Positions 10,990-22,324 of a DNA stretch of 64,000 bases are shown piece by piece. The stretch spans positions 256,891,501 to 256,955,500 of the forward strand of contig CM032228.1 of NCBI GenBank assembly GCA_019009955.1. Direction: 5' to 3'. How positions within the stretch are numbered: position 1 is the first letter of the stretch; every line of letters starts with the position of its first letter. The DNA comes from Riptortus pedestris. Taxonomy: Eukaryota > Arthropoda > Insecta > Hemiptera > Alydidae. The position numbers and the translations under genes were made by a program. Below the pieces are notes generated by a model. That model was given only the letters and a program-made list of their open reading frames with translations. It was not told the DNA's origin and did not search any database.

Positions 10990-11240
10990 TGATAACTTTT
11001 GCCAAATTTCAGATATCCATGAAAAACTTTTTGAACAGATTACTAAATTTGTTGATTGTGGTTCTATGATAATGACAGACTGCTGGAAAAGTTACAATAC
11101 TGAACAATTGGAAAAAGGTGGGATTTTCACATCTACAAGTAAATCATAAATATAATTTGATTGATCCTGAAACCGGGGTCCATACACAAAGGATGTGTGA
11201 CAATGTTAAATGGAACATCGAAAGGCAATGCAGCAATGGG
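10990..11240 (+). pseudogene. ISXO2-like (Merlin) transposase fragment
   Basis: Reads DCGSMIMTDCWKSYN, then after a frameshift THLQVNHKYNLIDPETGVHT. The D-x-W-x-x-Y and N-x-x-D-P-x-T-G-x-H-T-Q patterns are those of the DDE domain of Merlin transposases. It cannot encode an intact enzyme. Confidence 0.75.
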
Positions 11241-11546
11241 CTACTAGCAAACACCACTTGGATAGCTGTCTCCCAGAGCTGATGTTGTGCCTGACGGCTA
11301 TCCAGTGCTATCCAGCCACTCTGCGCACATCGCCCAACTCTCACATATTCCTAATTTAGAATAACATTTTGTCATTTATAAATTATAGAAGTGTTATTTG
11401 AAATAATAAAGTGATTTTTTTTTTGTTATGATTTAGTAAGTGTCTTTAAATGAGTGGCTGATAAGTACCCCAGCTGCTTACCTTAACAACTTAGCAATTT
11501 CTCCATGCCTCATGAAAACATAAAATGTATAATATAAATTTAATCC

Positions 11547-11549
<3 letters not shown>

Positions 11550-11602
<53 letters not shown>
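11550..11602. repeat. (AT)n microsatellite
   Basis: Pure alternating AT of about 52 bp outside any recognised element. Confidence 0.95.
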
Positions 11603-11605
<3 letters not shown>

Positions 11606-12535
11606 AAATGGTGATATTATGACATAAAGAGCATTGAAGATGAGGGTATTCCCATGAAATGGGCTCTGGAGTAGAGAAAATGAATGCTAAGAGGGAAGGT
11701 GGCTTTTGCAGAAAAAACGCTTAAGTGAAAATTGCATTCACTACTGACGAACAATTTAATTATTCTAACTGACAATACCTGCTCTCTGTAATGCCTGCCA
11801 ACTACTAGTTCAGTAGTCTCAATCACAGGATGCTTTACAGTTAACCCAAAATTGTGTTTTCTCATTTCTCTTTTGGGAATTTTGCTCATTTTAATCTCTT
11901 AATGTGTAGTTTTTGTTAATTATGAATGCTTGAGAGTTTTAAAAATATAAATAGCTGCATTCAATTTTTAAACATTATAATATTTTTAATGAAAAAAGAA
12001 AATTTTTTGGTCGAGGGTCCATGAAGGAGGGCCTTCCACATTATCAGCAAGTAAGATTTATAATTTTCACTTTTTATCGGATTAAAAAACGATTATTCTG
12101 ATTGAATATGACATATTACAACAAAGATTTATAGTTATCATATTTAAGATAACTTTATCTTGCGAAATAAGCATTCGGTTTAGTCAAATAGATTCTAATA
12201 ATCATTCATCCATTTTGCTATGGGTTAGTATCTCGATTTATGAGATAAAAATCTATATATAGAGAGTCACTATATCTACAATATGTCAATCAGATTACAG
12301 GAAAAAATAGCTTCACAATTGTTATTACGATTAATATTAAGAAAGAATGAAAAACAAGAGAAATCGTTGTAATCGCCAAGTATCATGCTTTAATTGGATG
12401 ACTAGAAAAGTTTCAATATCATACTCAGGTCACCAAAAAAAAAATAAAACTAACACCTTTGATCCTGAGGCACCAGTCAAACAATTAAAACTAAGTCGTT
12501 TAAAGAAAATACTTACAATATAACACAAGATATTG
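11603..12535. other. 3' flank of the RanBP9-type gene
   Basis: AT-rich. On the minus strand an ATTAAA at 12389-12394, about 140 bp past the RanBP9 stop codon, is a possible polyadenylation signal. Nothing else was recognised. Confidence 0.35.
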
Positions 12536-14110
12536 TCAATCACGAAGTATATTGTCGACATTAACAAATGCACAAGAGCCCAAACCCGATTTAGACATGA
12601 GCTGAATAAGTTCTTTAGCGTGTGAGATGGCGACTTGGAGTAAAGGCCTTCGCTCCATGTTGCTCGACTCTAATATAGCAGAGTTGAGTTGGGCACAAAC
12701 TGGTTCCCTCTCGACTGGATTCAGCTGCCATCCCAGTGGGCAGTCCCACGGGTTCGAATATGCCAATAAACTGAAAGCATTCTGCATCATCTTTTTATAT
12801 TCGTCATGAGGACCATTTTCATTGAATAGCTGTTGGCTGCAGTTGTACAACTCCCGTCCAAAATCTAATATTCTCTCGATAGCCAGTCTGCTCCTTCCAT
12901 AAAGTTTTCTCACCCCTCCACTGGAAGAATTGCCATTAGCATTAGAGCTTTCACCGCCAGCATTCCCATTTTGGAAACCGTTACAACTGTTATCGTCATC
13001 AATAGTGTGATTATTATCTTCTTCTTCTTGTATTTTGCAAACACCATTCAGCATTTCTGTAACATTTCTATACGGTTTTGTCGACTGAATTACAGATGTG
13101 TGTGCAATGTATCGAGAGCTATTATCAGTATCACTACCGTTTATCATCTCGATAAACTGTCTACACTTTAAAGTAAAGAGCAAATTAGGTCTATCCTCCA
13201 GCAATCCGGGATACAATTGCATTGTCAAACTGATAGCTTCACTGATTCTTCCACTAAGTACATGCTTTAAAATCTTCTGCCTGTTTCGAATGGAAGCGAC
13301 CTCTTCATTGAATTCTTGCCCTGTACTAGCTGCAAATGCTTCAGCAGTTGCACAATAGCCATTATGAACAAGGTAAGACGAAACAAACTTGTGTAGAACT
13401 TCTTGAGTTTGTGAACTATCAGGCAGAGGGAACTTGTCGATGGACAGTTTTGTCCTCGCTTTGAGCTCTTTTATCAAGTCGTCAATATCAAAGACAAAGG
13501 GTTCCTGTCCAAAATTAGCATCGACCACTTCGCCCGGAGTCTGTAAGCCTACTGTGGGATACAAGTCGGGAGGCAAGTCTGTAAAAGCTACTCCCAAATT
13601 GTGTCCATTTTTAGTATAAAAGCATGTACTATCTACCAAATTGACTCCGCAGCCTATGACATCACCAGTTGTGAATGTAGGCCCATAAGGCAGGCCTGTG
13701 CCCGAAGAGCAGAAGGTGTGCCCATCATCTCCATGATATCCATAGGAGTGCTTGTCCCATCCTGGAAGCCTGTTCATATTGACCCCTTGTGCAGACAGCC
13801 CTATCCCCATATAACCATCTCTACCTTTACTCACTATTTTCACTTCGAAATAGTACAGGCCACAAGCTGCAGGGATAGGATGAGTAGCTCTTACACTAGC
13901 TGCATCTTTGTGAGTTTTGCCATGACCTTTGTAATGAACGCGTAAGTTTCCATTTGACAAGCCTATATAGTTGAATTTGTCTTTGGGGCTCCAGGACTTT
14001 GGCAGGGGGGTTTGATCTTCATTTACCATTGGATAGAGGGACTTTAAACGATTTTTGAAATCGTCGTTGATTTCTTGTATAGCATCACCACCTTCTTGTA
14101 AAACAGCCAT
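12536..14110 (-). CDS. RanBPM: RanBP9/RanBPM-type CTLH (GID) complex subunit, intronless
   Basis: RanBP9/10 proteins are scaffold subunits of the CTLH/GID E3 ubiquitin ligase. The 524-residue protein shows the family order. A SPRY domain lies at about residues 40-205 ([50 protein letters not shown]). A LisH motif is at about 240-272 ([20 protein letters not shown]). CTLH follows at about 275-332 ([34 protein letters not shown]). An Asn/Ser-rich linker (about 355-410) leads to a CRA domain at the C-terminus ([40 protein letters not shown]). The frame stays open upstream to 14167, but the only upstream candidate there is GTG; the first ATG is at 14108-14110, with G at -3 and +4. The whole SPRY-to-CRA core lies in one exon, which could be lineage-specific intron loss or a retrocopy. 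There are no stops, so it appears functional. A RanBP10 name is equally possible. Confidence 0.95.
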   Translation of the reverse strand: MAVLQEGGDAIQEINDDFKNRLKSLYPMVNEDQTPLPKSWSPKDKFNYIGLSNGNLRVHYKGHGKTHKDAASVRATHPIPAACGLYYFEVKIVSKGRDGYMGIGLSAQGVNMNRLPGWDKHSYGYHGDDGHTFCSSGTGLPYGPTFTTGDVIGCGVNLVDSTCFYTKNGHNLGVAFTDLPPDLYPTVGLQTPGEVVDANFGQEPFVFDIDDLIKELKARTKLSIDKFPLPDSSQTQEVLHKFVSSYLVHNGYCATAEAFAASTGQEFNEEVASIRNRQKILKHVLSGRISEAISLTMQLYPGLLEDRPNLLFTLKCRQFIEMINGSDTDNSSRYIAHTSVIQSTKPYRNVTEMLNGVCKIQEEEDNNHTIDDDNSCNGFQNGNAGGESSNANGNSSSGGVRKLYGRSRLAIERILDFGRELYNCSQQLFNENGPHDEYKKMMQNAFSLLAYSNPWDCPLGWQLNPVEREPVCAQLNSAILESSNMERRPLLQVAISHAKELIQLMSKSGLGSCAFVNVDNILRD

Positions 14111-14490
14111 CACAAACCAATTGACATCAACAAAAAATAAGTAAACAAAATGACAACTGACGAGCACACATATCCATTCGAATATGAAACATTCAAGATA
14201 ACAGCTTGTTTTGACATTGAGGTAACTTGTTGAAGCAGCACAATCTAAATCGGAAGCCTATTTAATGAAGTGAGCGACTCGTAACTGAGTGATATAAAGC
14301 TAACTATGTATTTTCAAAATATGTTAAAAAGTTAAATATATATGTTTTTTTTTTAAATAAAATACAATATATATATGTTACCATATGTATTATATTATAA
14401 TAATAGGAATTTTGGAACGATATAGTCAAGAAATTTTGAGAATACTGGCGGTGAGGAATTTATGATTAAAATTAATAAAATGAATGTTAT
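14111..14490. other. 5' flank and probable leader of the RanBP9-type gene
   Basis: The first 150 bp upstream of the start codon is of mixed composition and plausible 5' UTR; farther out it turns AT-rich. No TATA box was identified. Confidence 0.35.
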
Positions 14491-14496
14491 TCTGTC

Positions 14497-14705
14497 ATTT
14501 ATTTATTAACGTCCACTTTATGCAACTGAGGCAAATCGGGACGGGTTATCTACAGGTTACCATCCTTTTCTAGCCAACGTGGAACTAAGGAATTTATTTA
14601 ATGAGTCCGTCACTAAATAAATTTCTACTGCCCAAGGGCGGGAATCGAACCCGCCACTCTAGGTTTACCACAGGAGATTAGAACCAACGCCTTAGCTCAC
14701 ACGGC
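14497..14705 (-). repeat. tRNA-derived SINE, nearly full length
   Basis: Complement of the full SINE: tail ATTTATTAACGTCC, body GGTTACCATCCTTTTCTAGC, B-box complement GGGAATCGAACCCGCC and A-box end CTCACACGGCCAACCT. Confidence 0.85.
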
Positions 14706-14779
14706 CAACCTTCTTAATAAAAGGATATGACCAACTATTGTATGACTATTGATATTCTATTGTTCTGTGCATTTTTTTT

Positions 14780-14966
14780 TCGTAACTCAGTATTAAACGA
14801 ATTATTCGTACTTTCTTGTTTCCAACCTTCAGTAACCCCCTTCCCCGTACTACTCATCACTTCTTTAGTTAGAAATAGGAAATTTGTGGTGAAATGATAT
14901 CACATCATGAATTATACCAGCAAGTTGGAAATCTGCTTAGCTTACACAGCCCCTGCATGACGAACT
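14780..14966 (+). repeat. Family A 3'-end fragment
   Basis: Long-subfamily text TTCAGTAACCCCCTTCCCC, then GGAAATCTGCTTAGCTTACA, the hairpin GCAGCCCCTGC and GACGAACTTTT. Confidence 0.65.
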
Positions 14967-15126
14967 TTTGTATTTCCCAAGCAGACTGGGAATGCAGTTA
15001 TTGTACTTAATAATGAATGCTATCCATGATTATGATTTATATTGTCCAATAATTTGAGTAAAGAGCTACTGGATTAGGAGCTAATTGCCATTTGTTCATC
15101 AAGAGAAGTTAATGCACTTACTTTCG

Positions 15127-15345
15127 GGGGCCTCAGGTTAGCCATGTGAGTTAAAACGTTGGGCCTTAATCTCAAATTGCAAACCTAGATTGGCGAGTTT
15201 GATTCCCACCTGGGCAATAGGAGTTTATTTAATGAACTCCTCATAAAATAAAATAAAATAGTCCTTGATAGTGGATAGTACAGGGTGGTAACCTGTAGAT
15301 AGCCCGTCCCAATTAGCTATAGTAGCAAAAAGTGGACATTAATAT
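15127..15345 (+). repeat. tRNA-derived SINE, nearly full length
   Basis: CCTCAGGTTAGCCATGTGAG head, B-box region CGAGTTTGATTCCCACC, TGGGCAATAGGAGTTTATTT, GGTGGTAACCTGTAGATAGC and tail GTGGACATTAATATAATAA. Confidence 0.85.
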
Positions 15346-15699
15346 AATAAAAAATAATAACACATGTTTCCCAAACGTGTACACGAGACGATGGGAAATC
15401 CATATAAATAAAACTCTAAAGTTGGTCTGATTTTCTTTTAACCAGCACATGGATTCAACTCTACAAAACCGCCTTAAAATGATAAATAAATTACAGAAAA
15501 AGGCTATCCTCACCCAACAATCCTTATCCTATCCTACATCACACCCCTACAGCCCGGTATGTATGTGTATATGCTTGTGTACATGAGGTACTTGTTTTAG
15601 CAGATTTTTTATTTTGCATGCTTGCACGTTTTTCTTTAGTTTTCTTAGCATGATTTTTCTTTTGGTCTTTCTTTTTTAGTCGTGTCAAGGGGGCAACGG

Positions 15700-16140
15700 C
15701 AGTCTCCTCTCTCCAGTCATCCAGCTTTACACTTGTGCCAAGTTCTGGCTAAAAATATTTGTCGTTAGCGTTTTCCCCTCGAGACCTACATTGATAGAAA
15801 TTTCGCAGGCAGGCATCAAGGTCATTGCCAGCAGCCAACATTCATCCCTTGTTGAGAGGAGGCCGATCTCAATACTGTAACAGAGCTCATGAAGAAATCA
15901 AACCTGGTCCACGAGGCCTCTATAACATGATCCTTGAACATGTTAAATAGCATCGGTAGAAGGTGTTCGCCCTGGCTGACTCTGCAACAAAGCAAGATAT
16001 CCCCAAAAACAAATCATATAGATGTCCTCAAGGTCTGGACAAAACCACTCTGGAAGAGCACAACCAGGATTGTATGGCGACTCATAGAATCAAATACGTG
16101 TTTGATGTCTAGAACCTCACATTGACCCCCTTAACACTCC
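15700..16140 (-). pseudogene. Reverse-transcriptase relic of an R2-like non-LTR retrotransposon
   Basis: On the minus strand at about 16120-16030 the reading VLDIKHVFDSMSRHTILVVL corresponds to the LDxxKAFDSVSHxxL motif of reverse transcriptases. After a frameshift, RVSQGEHLLPMLFNMFKDHV (about 15985-15915) matches the GVRQGDPLSPLLFN motif. Later pieces (CEISINVGLEGKTLTTNIF) may be the thumb-side region. The catalytic Y/FADD is not readable. The flanks to 15500 and 16630 are GC-richer than average and probably belong to the same decayed element. Confidence 0.65.
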
Positions 16141-16819
16141 AAGCATTCTGGAGACCAAAGCCAAGGGAAAAAAAACGTCAATAGTTGCATCAACAACGCC
16201 CTTCAAAACTCCAGTTCTGCTCCGGTACATGATGTACAACCGATATAGGTTTGAGTGCCAAAATCTTAAGCAGATCGACCGGTTGCCAACAAGGTTTGTA
16301 CCATCTTATCCTGCAGCAGAATCTTTCTCAGACACATCTACCTACTCCGGCATGATTGGCAACTATAATTCTGAGGCATCATAGTTTCTAGCAACTTAAC
16401 ATAGTAAGCTCTCCACGGGATCGACCCTTCCTCTATGGCAGGTGTCCAGGAAGCTTCATTCCATAGCTTCAGATGTGTGTGTGTTTACCATCTCCCAGGA
16501 ACTGAGCTATGGTTGCCTTCTTGTTTCTCGTCCAAAGGTTTTAAATACCATAATTTACAAGCAGGAAATTTTAGCGTAGAAGAAGCACTTCCCGAGACCC
16601 TGGATGCAATCTCCAACCCTTTATGATACAAAACTAAAGATCAAGTTAGCTAATGATCGAAATAAAACCAGGAGTTTGGGGGAGGAGGCGGGGTCGAAAA
16701 TGTATAATATCCTTAATTATCAAAAAATGTTATTTAATCAATCTTATTGAAAACTTAATTTCCTACAATTGTTGTTCTGTACATTTTCCCCTAATTAATA
16801 TTAATAGATATTTTTGATT

Positions 16820-17531
<712 letters not shown>

Positions 17532-18116
17532 TTGTCCGTTTCTACTTTTCGTATACCATCAATTCTACACTAAGAATAAGCCGGTATATTACAAACTGCC
17601 TTATTTTAGTCATAAATGCATCGCAGTATTTCATCAAACAACGAGGAGTGGGGTTTATAGACAGGATTAAAACCCATGCAAAAAAAATATTGGAAATGAA
17701 GGAGCTAACACGTTAGCGAATGACGAAATGTAACAAAGCTTACACCGATCATACCCAAACATAATTAACAACTACAATAAAATTAAGGGACACCATCCCA
17801 AATGCACACAATTTCTAAGGGAACATGGACAGACAGAACATAATCTAACAAGATTTAATATTTAAGGCAATGACATAGGTATATACTTGTGACTCACAAA
17901 AAACACAAACCTTTTTACAGTTGCTCTATATCTGCGTAACGTTTAATCAAAATTAGTCATATTGAAATAAGAACATAATTTTAAAAGAACCACCTCATAA
18001 ATTATTTAATAAAATAATAATAATCTCATAGTTTATCAAAAGTATTGAAATGCATGTAGCAAAAATACATTAGAATTTAATGATGATTATGAGGAATGAG
18101 AATTATAAAATTAAAT
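17532..18116. other. AT-rich DNA, nothing recognised
   Basis: No coding or repeat signal seen. Confidence 0.4.
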
Positions 18117-18237
18117 TATTTATTAACGTCCACCTTTTGCCTTGTCTTAATTGGGACGGGTTATCTACAGGTTACCACCCTTTTCGAGGCAGGGTGGGAC
18201 TGAGGATTTTATTTAATGAATTCCGTCGCTAAATAAT
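18117..18237 (-). repeat. tRNA-derived SINE, 5'-truncated
   Basis: ATTTATTAACGTCCACCTTT, GGGTTATCTACAGGTTACCA, GATTTTATTTAATGAATTCC, then stops at CGCTAAATAAT before the head. Confidence 0.75.
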
Positions 18238-18530
18238 GTGAATTTTAATTCAATATGTTGTTGCGAAAACTGCGTACTTAAAAAATCACACAGAGTTGAT
18301 CACGTATGTAAGAAGTACGAAGTAAACGAAAGCACCAAACCGACAGGGCCAGGAATGTTCTCGGCGATGTCAGTCTGGGCTCTTTTTCTTTGATCTCACC
18401 GCTCGTCTATGAAAGCGGCTCACCCGACAGTTAGGTTTTTCTCAGTTTTCTTCTAGTGAATACCAGTGTGTTCAGTGCAGCTTTAGTGAACAGTGTTTTT
18501 TTAGTTTCAGTGCGGTACAGTGTTTTACGT

Positions 18531-18673
18531 GAAGATCAGTGCAGTGCCGTGTTCTTTGTGAAGATCAGTGCAGTGCCGTGTTCTTTGTGAAGATCAGTGC
18601 AGTGCCGTGTTCTTTGTGAAGATCAGTGCAGTGCCGTGTTCTTTGTGAAGATCAGTGCAATGCCGTGTTTTGT
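18531..18673 (+). repeat. 29-bp tandem repeat, about five units
   Basis: Units begin at 18531, 18560, 18589, 18618 and 18647, each GAAGATCAGTGCAGTGCCGT followed by GTTCTTTGT; the last is slightly diverged and shortened. Upstream text (18440-18530) holds looser versions of the CAGTG motif, so the array probably grew from it. Confidence 0.95.
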
Positions 18674-18682
18674 AATTTTCAG

Positions 18683-18941
18683 TGATTCGCGTGATCGGGG
18701 CTCAGGTTAGCCATGTGAGTTAAAGTGTTGGCCTTAATCTCACATGGTAAACCTAGAGTGGCGAGTTCCATTCCCTGTCTTGGCCAATAGGAATTTATTT
18801 AGTGGCGGAATTCATTAAGTAAAATCCTTAGTCCCACCCTGGCTAGAAAAGGGGGGGCAACCTGTAGAGAACCCATCCCAATTACCATCATTTGTAAAAA
18901 GTGGACGTTAATAAATAATTTAAATTTGATTCGCGTGATCG
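18683..18941 (+). repeat. Full-length tRNA-derived SINE with 15-bp target duplication
   Basis: SINE body 18698-18926 (229 bp) lies between perfect copies of TGATTCGCGTGATCG (18683-18697 and 18927-18941). The head has a pol III A-box-like GGTTAGCCATGTGAGTTAAA and a B-box-like region GGCGAGTTCCATTCCC. The body has CTTAGTCCCACCCTGGCTAG, and the tail is GGACGTTAATAAATAATTTA. This copy defines both ends of the family. Confidence 0.95.
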
Positions 18942-19440
18942 AGTTATTGTACTGTGAAATAAGTGAAGCTGTCAGTGCATACTGTGAGTAGTAGTTAAGA
19001 ATAATTAACCAAGCGTGTAGTGTGTTGTCAAATAAATTGTGAAGTGATAAAAACTCTAAGGCTTGTGTGTTTAATTTTGCTATCCAAAAGAACAATCAAC
19101 GTTTATTATTGTTTTTGTTATAAACGTAACAATATATTGCTATCCATGGACTCCCAAATTAAAGAAGAGCAAACCAGTAATATCTGTTGAGTTTAACTTT
19201 GATTAAATTATTTGTCTCAATTTTGTGTGTCATCCTTGCGCATCTTAATAATAATGATATTGATTAATTAATATATTAAAATAATTCCTTTTAAAATTCA
19301 GAAATTGATAATTTATAGAAACGTTCTCGATTAATGACCATAAGAGTTGACACACCAAAAAAAAAAAAAAATTCATTTGGCCATTTTTATTGTATAATTA
19401 TGTTGTTTATCGTACAAATTTATTTCATTTTATTTAATGA
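18942..19440. other. Leader-like sequence of unknown nature
   Basis: Continues the sequence interrupted by the SINE (from about 18300). It resembles a transcript leader: AATAAATTGTGAAGTGATAA, then ATGGACTCCCAAATTAAAGA opening a 14-codon frame (MDSQIKEEQTSNIC). It may be a decayed or dispersed 5' exon or a transposon leader. No protein family was identified. Confidence 0.25.
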
Positions 19441-19444
19441 GTCT

Positions 19445-19645
19445 TATTTCTTAACATTCACATTTTGCTATTATGGGTAATTGGAATGGGTGATCTACAG
19501 GTTACCACCCTTTCTAGACAGGGTGGGACTAAGGATTTTATTTAATGAATTCTGTCACCAAATAAATTCCTATTGGCCAGACAGGGAATGGAACTCAAGG
19601 TTTACCATGTGAGATTATCGCTTTAATTCTCATGGCTAACCTGAG
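19445..19645 (-). repeat. tRNA-derived SINE, nearly full length
   Basis: Tail side TTCTTAACATTCACATTTTG, body GGTTACCACCCTTTCTAGAC, head complement TTTACCATGTGAGATTATCG and CTCATGGCTAACCTGAG. Confidence 0.8.
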
Positions 19646-19710
19646 TTGGGAAATCTCCACTTACATCATATGGATTCTCCTTAAGGGAAATTTGCTAGTT
19701 GTAATAAATA

Positions 19711-20226
19711 AAAAGTTGGCCTCGCAGGGACTGCAAAAATAAGCAGATTTCCCATGTAATAGTGTGACTTACTAGTGATCTCATCTCGCTATAGATTCTC
19801 TATTTCTAAGTAAAAATTCGATGAGGAAAAAGGCCCGAGGGGTTACTAAAGGATGAAAACAAGAAAGTACGAATAAGTTTCACTTAGTATTCGAGTTACG
19901 AGAAAATGTATTGAACAACAATTGTTTAAGATGACCAGTTCTATAACATTTTTCGATCTAACAGAGACATTTTGAATTTCTCCCTTTAATTCCCCTCCCC
20001 TTCTGTCTCTAGTCCGACATCCATTAACAAATATGATCTTTAGTATTGAATGAAACTGCTAAATATCGAGTATGGTATAGATCAAACAACATTGCCCAGT
20101 CAGGAATGTAAAATCTTGATTGATATCGCCATCATACAAAGTATTTGCATCTATCTCACAAAGTAAACACCAGTTTACTGAATACTGAAAAGTAAAAATA
20201 GCTTATTTCCTTAAGGGAAATCTGCT
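19711..20226 (-). repeat. Family A long-subfamily copy, first of a three-copy cluster
   Basis: Hairpin end GGCCTCGCAGGGACTGCAAA, AAGCAGATTTCCCATGTAAT, then diverged interior, ending at the palindromic TTTCCTTAAGGGAAATCTGC. Confidence 0.75.
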
Positions 20227-20635
20227 AAAAGTCCGCCCTGCAGTAGCTGCGTAAACTAAGCAGATTTCCCATGTGCTGGTATAATACACTTCTGAGCTCA
20301 TCTTACCATCTATTTCTGTGTAATAAAACCAATGAAAAGAAGGGGCGAGGAGGGACTGAAGAGGGAAAAAGTTTAATACTTGAATTAGGAAAAAATGTAT
20401 AGAGCAACAATTGTAGAGTATTAATAGTTTAACGAGATATGGCTTTATAACAATTTTTGATCTGATCATAATAACATGGAAGTTTTGAATTATCCAATAA
20501 CCGTCCCTTTTCCTGGTTTGATTTAAGCCATTAACGTGCATGATCATTAGTGTTGACATTATATGTAGATAGATCCAATAAATATTTTCGAGCCAAGACT
20601 GAGAAATGGTAATTGATATCATCAAAATACATATG
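20227..20635 (-). repeat. Family A copy joined tail-to-head to the previous copy
   Basis: Directly after ...GGAAATCTGCTAAAA the text GTCCGCCCTGCAGTAGCTGC starts another copy in the same orientation, sharing the A run. It ends without its palindrome near 20635. Confidence 0.75.
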
Positions 20636-21357
20636 TAACTCGTATTTAAATGATTTATGTAAAAACAAAGGTCGAGATCGCTAAGGGCTCAAATCGGATT
20701 GGGAGGAGGGGGGATTTCGAAAATTCAAAATATCTGTTATTATGTGTCGGATCGAAAAATTGTGTAGAACCAATCTTATTGCAAATGTAATGTTCTATAA
20801 ATGTTGTTATGTACATGTTTTCTCTATATTGAATATTAATCGAGATATTTCCATATCCACAATAAGCTGTTATGCCATGAACCACTTCATTCCAAGGTTA
20901 AATATCGAAGATTGTTTTCAGGAGACCTTTATTATACAAGGTACATACATGCAAATATGTTACGTTGATCCCCCCCATTTTTTGTTCTTGGATTACTAAA
21001 CTTACTGTGATCGAGATAAAAATTAACTATACTATTACTATAGATATAGTAGTAGTAAATAGTTTACAATAAAATTAATATATTATGCTCAGATATATTT
21101 CAGTATTTATATTACTTTCTGGTCAACAATATTTCTATCTATCCAGCTCTGAGTGGTTGGCTGACCTGTTTGTTTACAATTCAGACGCTTTCTGTTGTGG
21201 AGGTTCTTAAAATGTATATTGACTGAAAGATTTCTCGTTATCAGTATTCGTTCAATGAATATTTACGGTGTTATGTTACATGTAGGTTTATCTATTGTAA
21301 AACTTCACTTGAGAAATCTGCTTAGTTTAGGCAGCTCCTGCGTGACAGACTTTTTAA
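20636..21357 (+). repeat. Family A long-subfamily copy, inverted relative to the previous two
   Basis: Runs from TTTATGTAAAAACAAAGGTC through GGATCGAAAAATTGTGTAGA, TTGGCTGACCTGTTTGTTTA, GAGAAATCTGCTTAGTTTAG and the hairpin GCAGCTCCTGC to GACAGACTTTTT. Confidence 0.75.
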
Positions 21358-22186
21358 TATTTCCATATAAAAAATAACTGATAAGAAGAAGGAAGGGTAA
21401 TTTATGCATGGGAAATGAAATCACACATTTATATAGAATTTGTGTATTTTAAATAGCGATCATGAATTTCTTAATTTAAAAAATCCTGTCTTCTACAATA
21501 CTTTTTCAAGGAAGCAATTTTCTGCTTTTCATATCTTCACCGAAGATAAATTAATTTTCATATATACATTTGTTACAATTAGAGTACAATTATTTGTTTC
21601 TTTTTATGAATAAAACTAGCTTTAAAAATATTTGTTTTGTTCAGATTGTGAATAGTGTTCAAACGAAAGAAACGGCTTATAAAAAATAAATTATAAAACT
21701 AATAAATAAATAAAAAAAATCTAACAAACTGAATAAAATTTGTGAGAAAATATATCTAAATGAAACACACAATTTTTCATGGGTTTTAATTAATATTATT
21801 TTTTTGTTTAAGGTAGCCAAGTTAGTATCACAGAAACAACGGAGCCATACAATTCAGCCATTACAGACAAACCAGCTATACGACATAATACATCATCGCT
21901 ATCCAACACATCCCTTATTATTCGAAGAAGCATTTGTAAATACACAGTACGTAGACGGCATAAACGAATGCATTTCCATTCGTATGTGTTTTTGTTCTCT
22001 TGGCAGAAATGGAATATTCTATAGTAGAAAGCATTAACACATTTTGGCTGTCAACACTTCTATTTTTTTTTGTATTAGCTTTAGTCAAAGCCGCTCGCTT
22101 GTCTGCCGTTTAACATTAACAAAATTCTTCTCTTATTTTGGTAAAGGTACAACAACAAAACTGTCGATATTCAATTTGTAACAGTT
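21358..22186. other. 3' flank of NAA30
   Basis: Lies beyond the minus-strand NAA30 stop codon. AT-rich; an ATTAAA on the minus strand near 21784 is a weak poly(A) candidate. Nothing else recognised. Confidence 0.3.
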
Positions 22187-22324
22187 TCATCTGAGCCACA
22201 GCTTTAACCGGAGTGCATCGACACCATTTAAGTAATAACGGAATAGTCTTTTGTCTCGGACGAAACCCAAATTTTCGTATAACCTCAATGCTGGCTTGTT
22301 TGTAATCTCTGTTTCTAACACGAC
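22187..22324 (-). CDS. Naa30: NAA30 exon 4 (C-terminus)
   Basis: 46 codons including TGA after a TTTGTTTCAG acceptor: [20 protein letters not shown], then [20 protein letters not shown] and KLWLR. This is the most conserved part of the enzyme. Confidence 0.95.
   Translation of the reverse strand, partial: VVLETEITNKPALRLYENLGFVRDKRLFRYYLNGVDALRLKLWLR

Larger units (their letters stand above)
10700..11457 (+). mobile_element. Merlin-type DNA transposon relic with long terminal inverted repeats
   Basis: The left end (10700-10850) and the right end (11375-11457) are long imperfect inverted repeats. Both contain ACTCATTTAAAGA, then AAAAAAAAATCACTTTATTA and AATAACACTTCTA. Between them is an ISXO2/IS1595-like (Merlin) transposase relic: plus-strand pieces MTDCWKSYN, where D is the first catalytic Asp, and YNLIDPETGVHTQR, a family hallmark. 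A frameshift separates them (one frame stops where THLQVNHKYNLIDPET continues in another), and the C-terminus is degraded. The exact outer ends and the target duplication could not be fixed. The left repeat is interrupted by a SINE piece. Confidence 0.75.

Noticed and set aside
12627..13945. Several plus-strand open frames of 60-114 codons opposite the RanBP9-type gene
   Set aside because: They are antisense shadows of a strongly conserved minus-strand protein and show no family features of their own.
14111..14167. N-terminal extension of the RanBP9-type protein with a hydrophobic start ([11 protein letters not shown])
   Set aside because: The first codon of that stretch is GTG, not ATG, and the first good-context ATG is at 14108-14110.
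18531..18673. CRISPR-like regular repeats of 29 bp
   Set aside because: The units are directly abutting with no spacers, and the setting is a eukaryotic chromosome.
18698..18790. A tRNA gene
   Set aside because: The tRNA-like head is the 5' part of a dispersed SINE with many copies, diverged stems and target duplications.
20203..20625. A 140-codon minus-strand open frame
   Set aside because: It spans the junction of two family A copies and is low-complexity, AT-rich text with no protein features.
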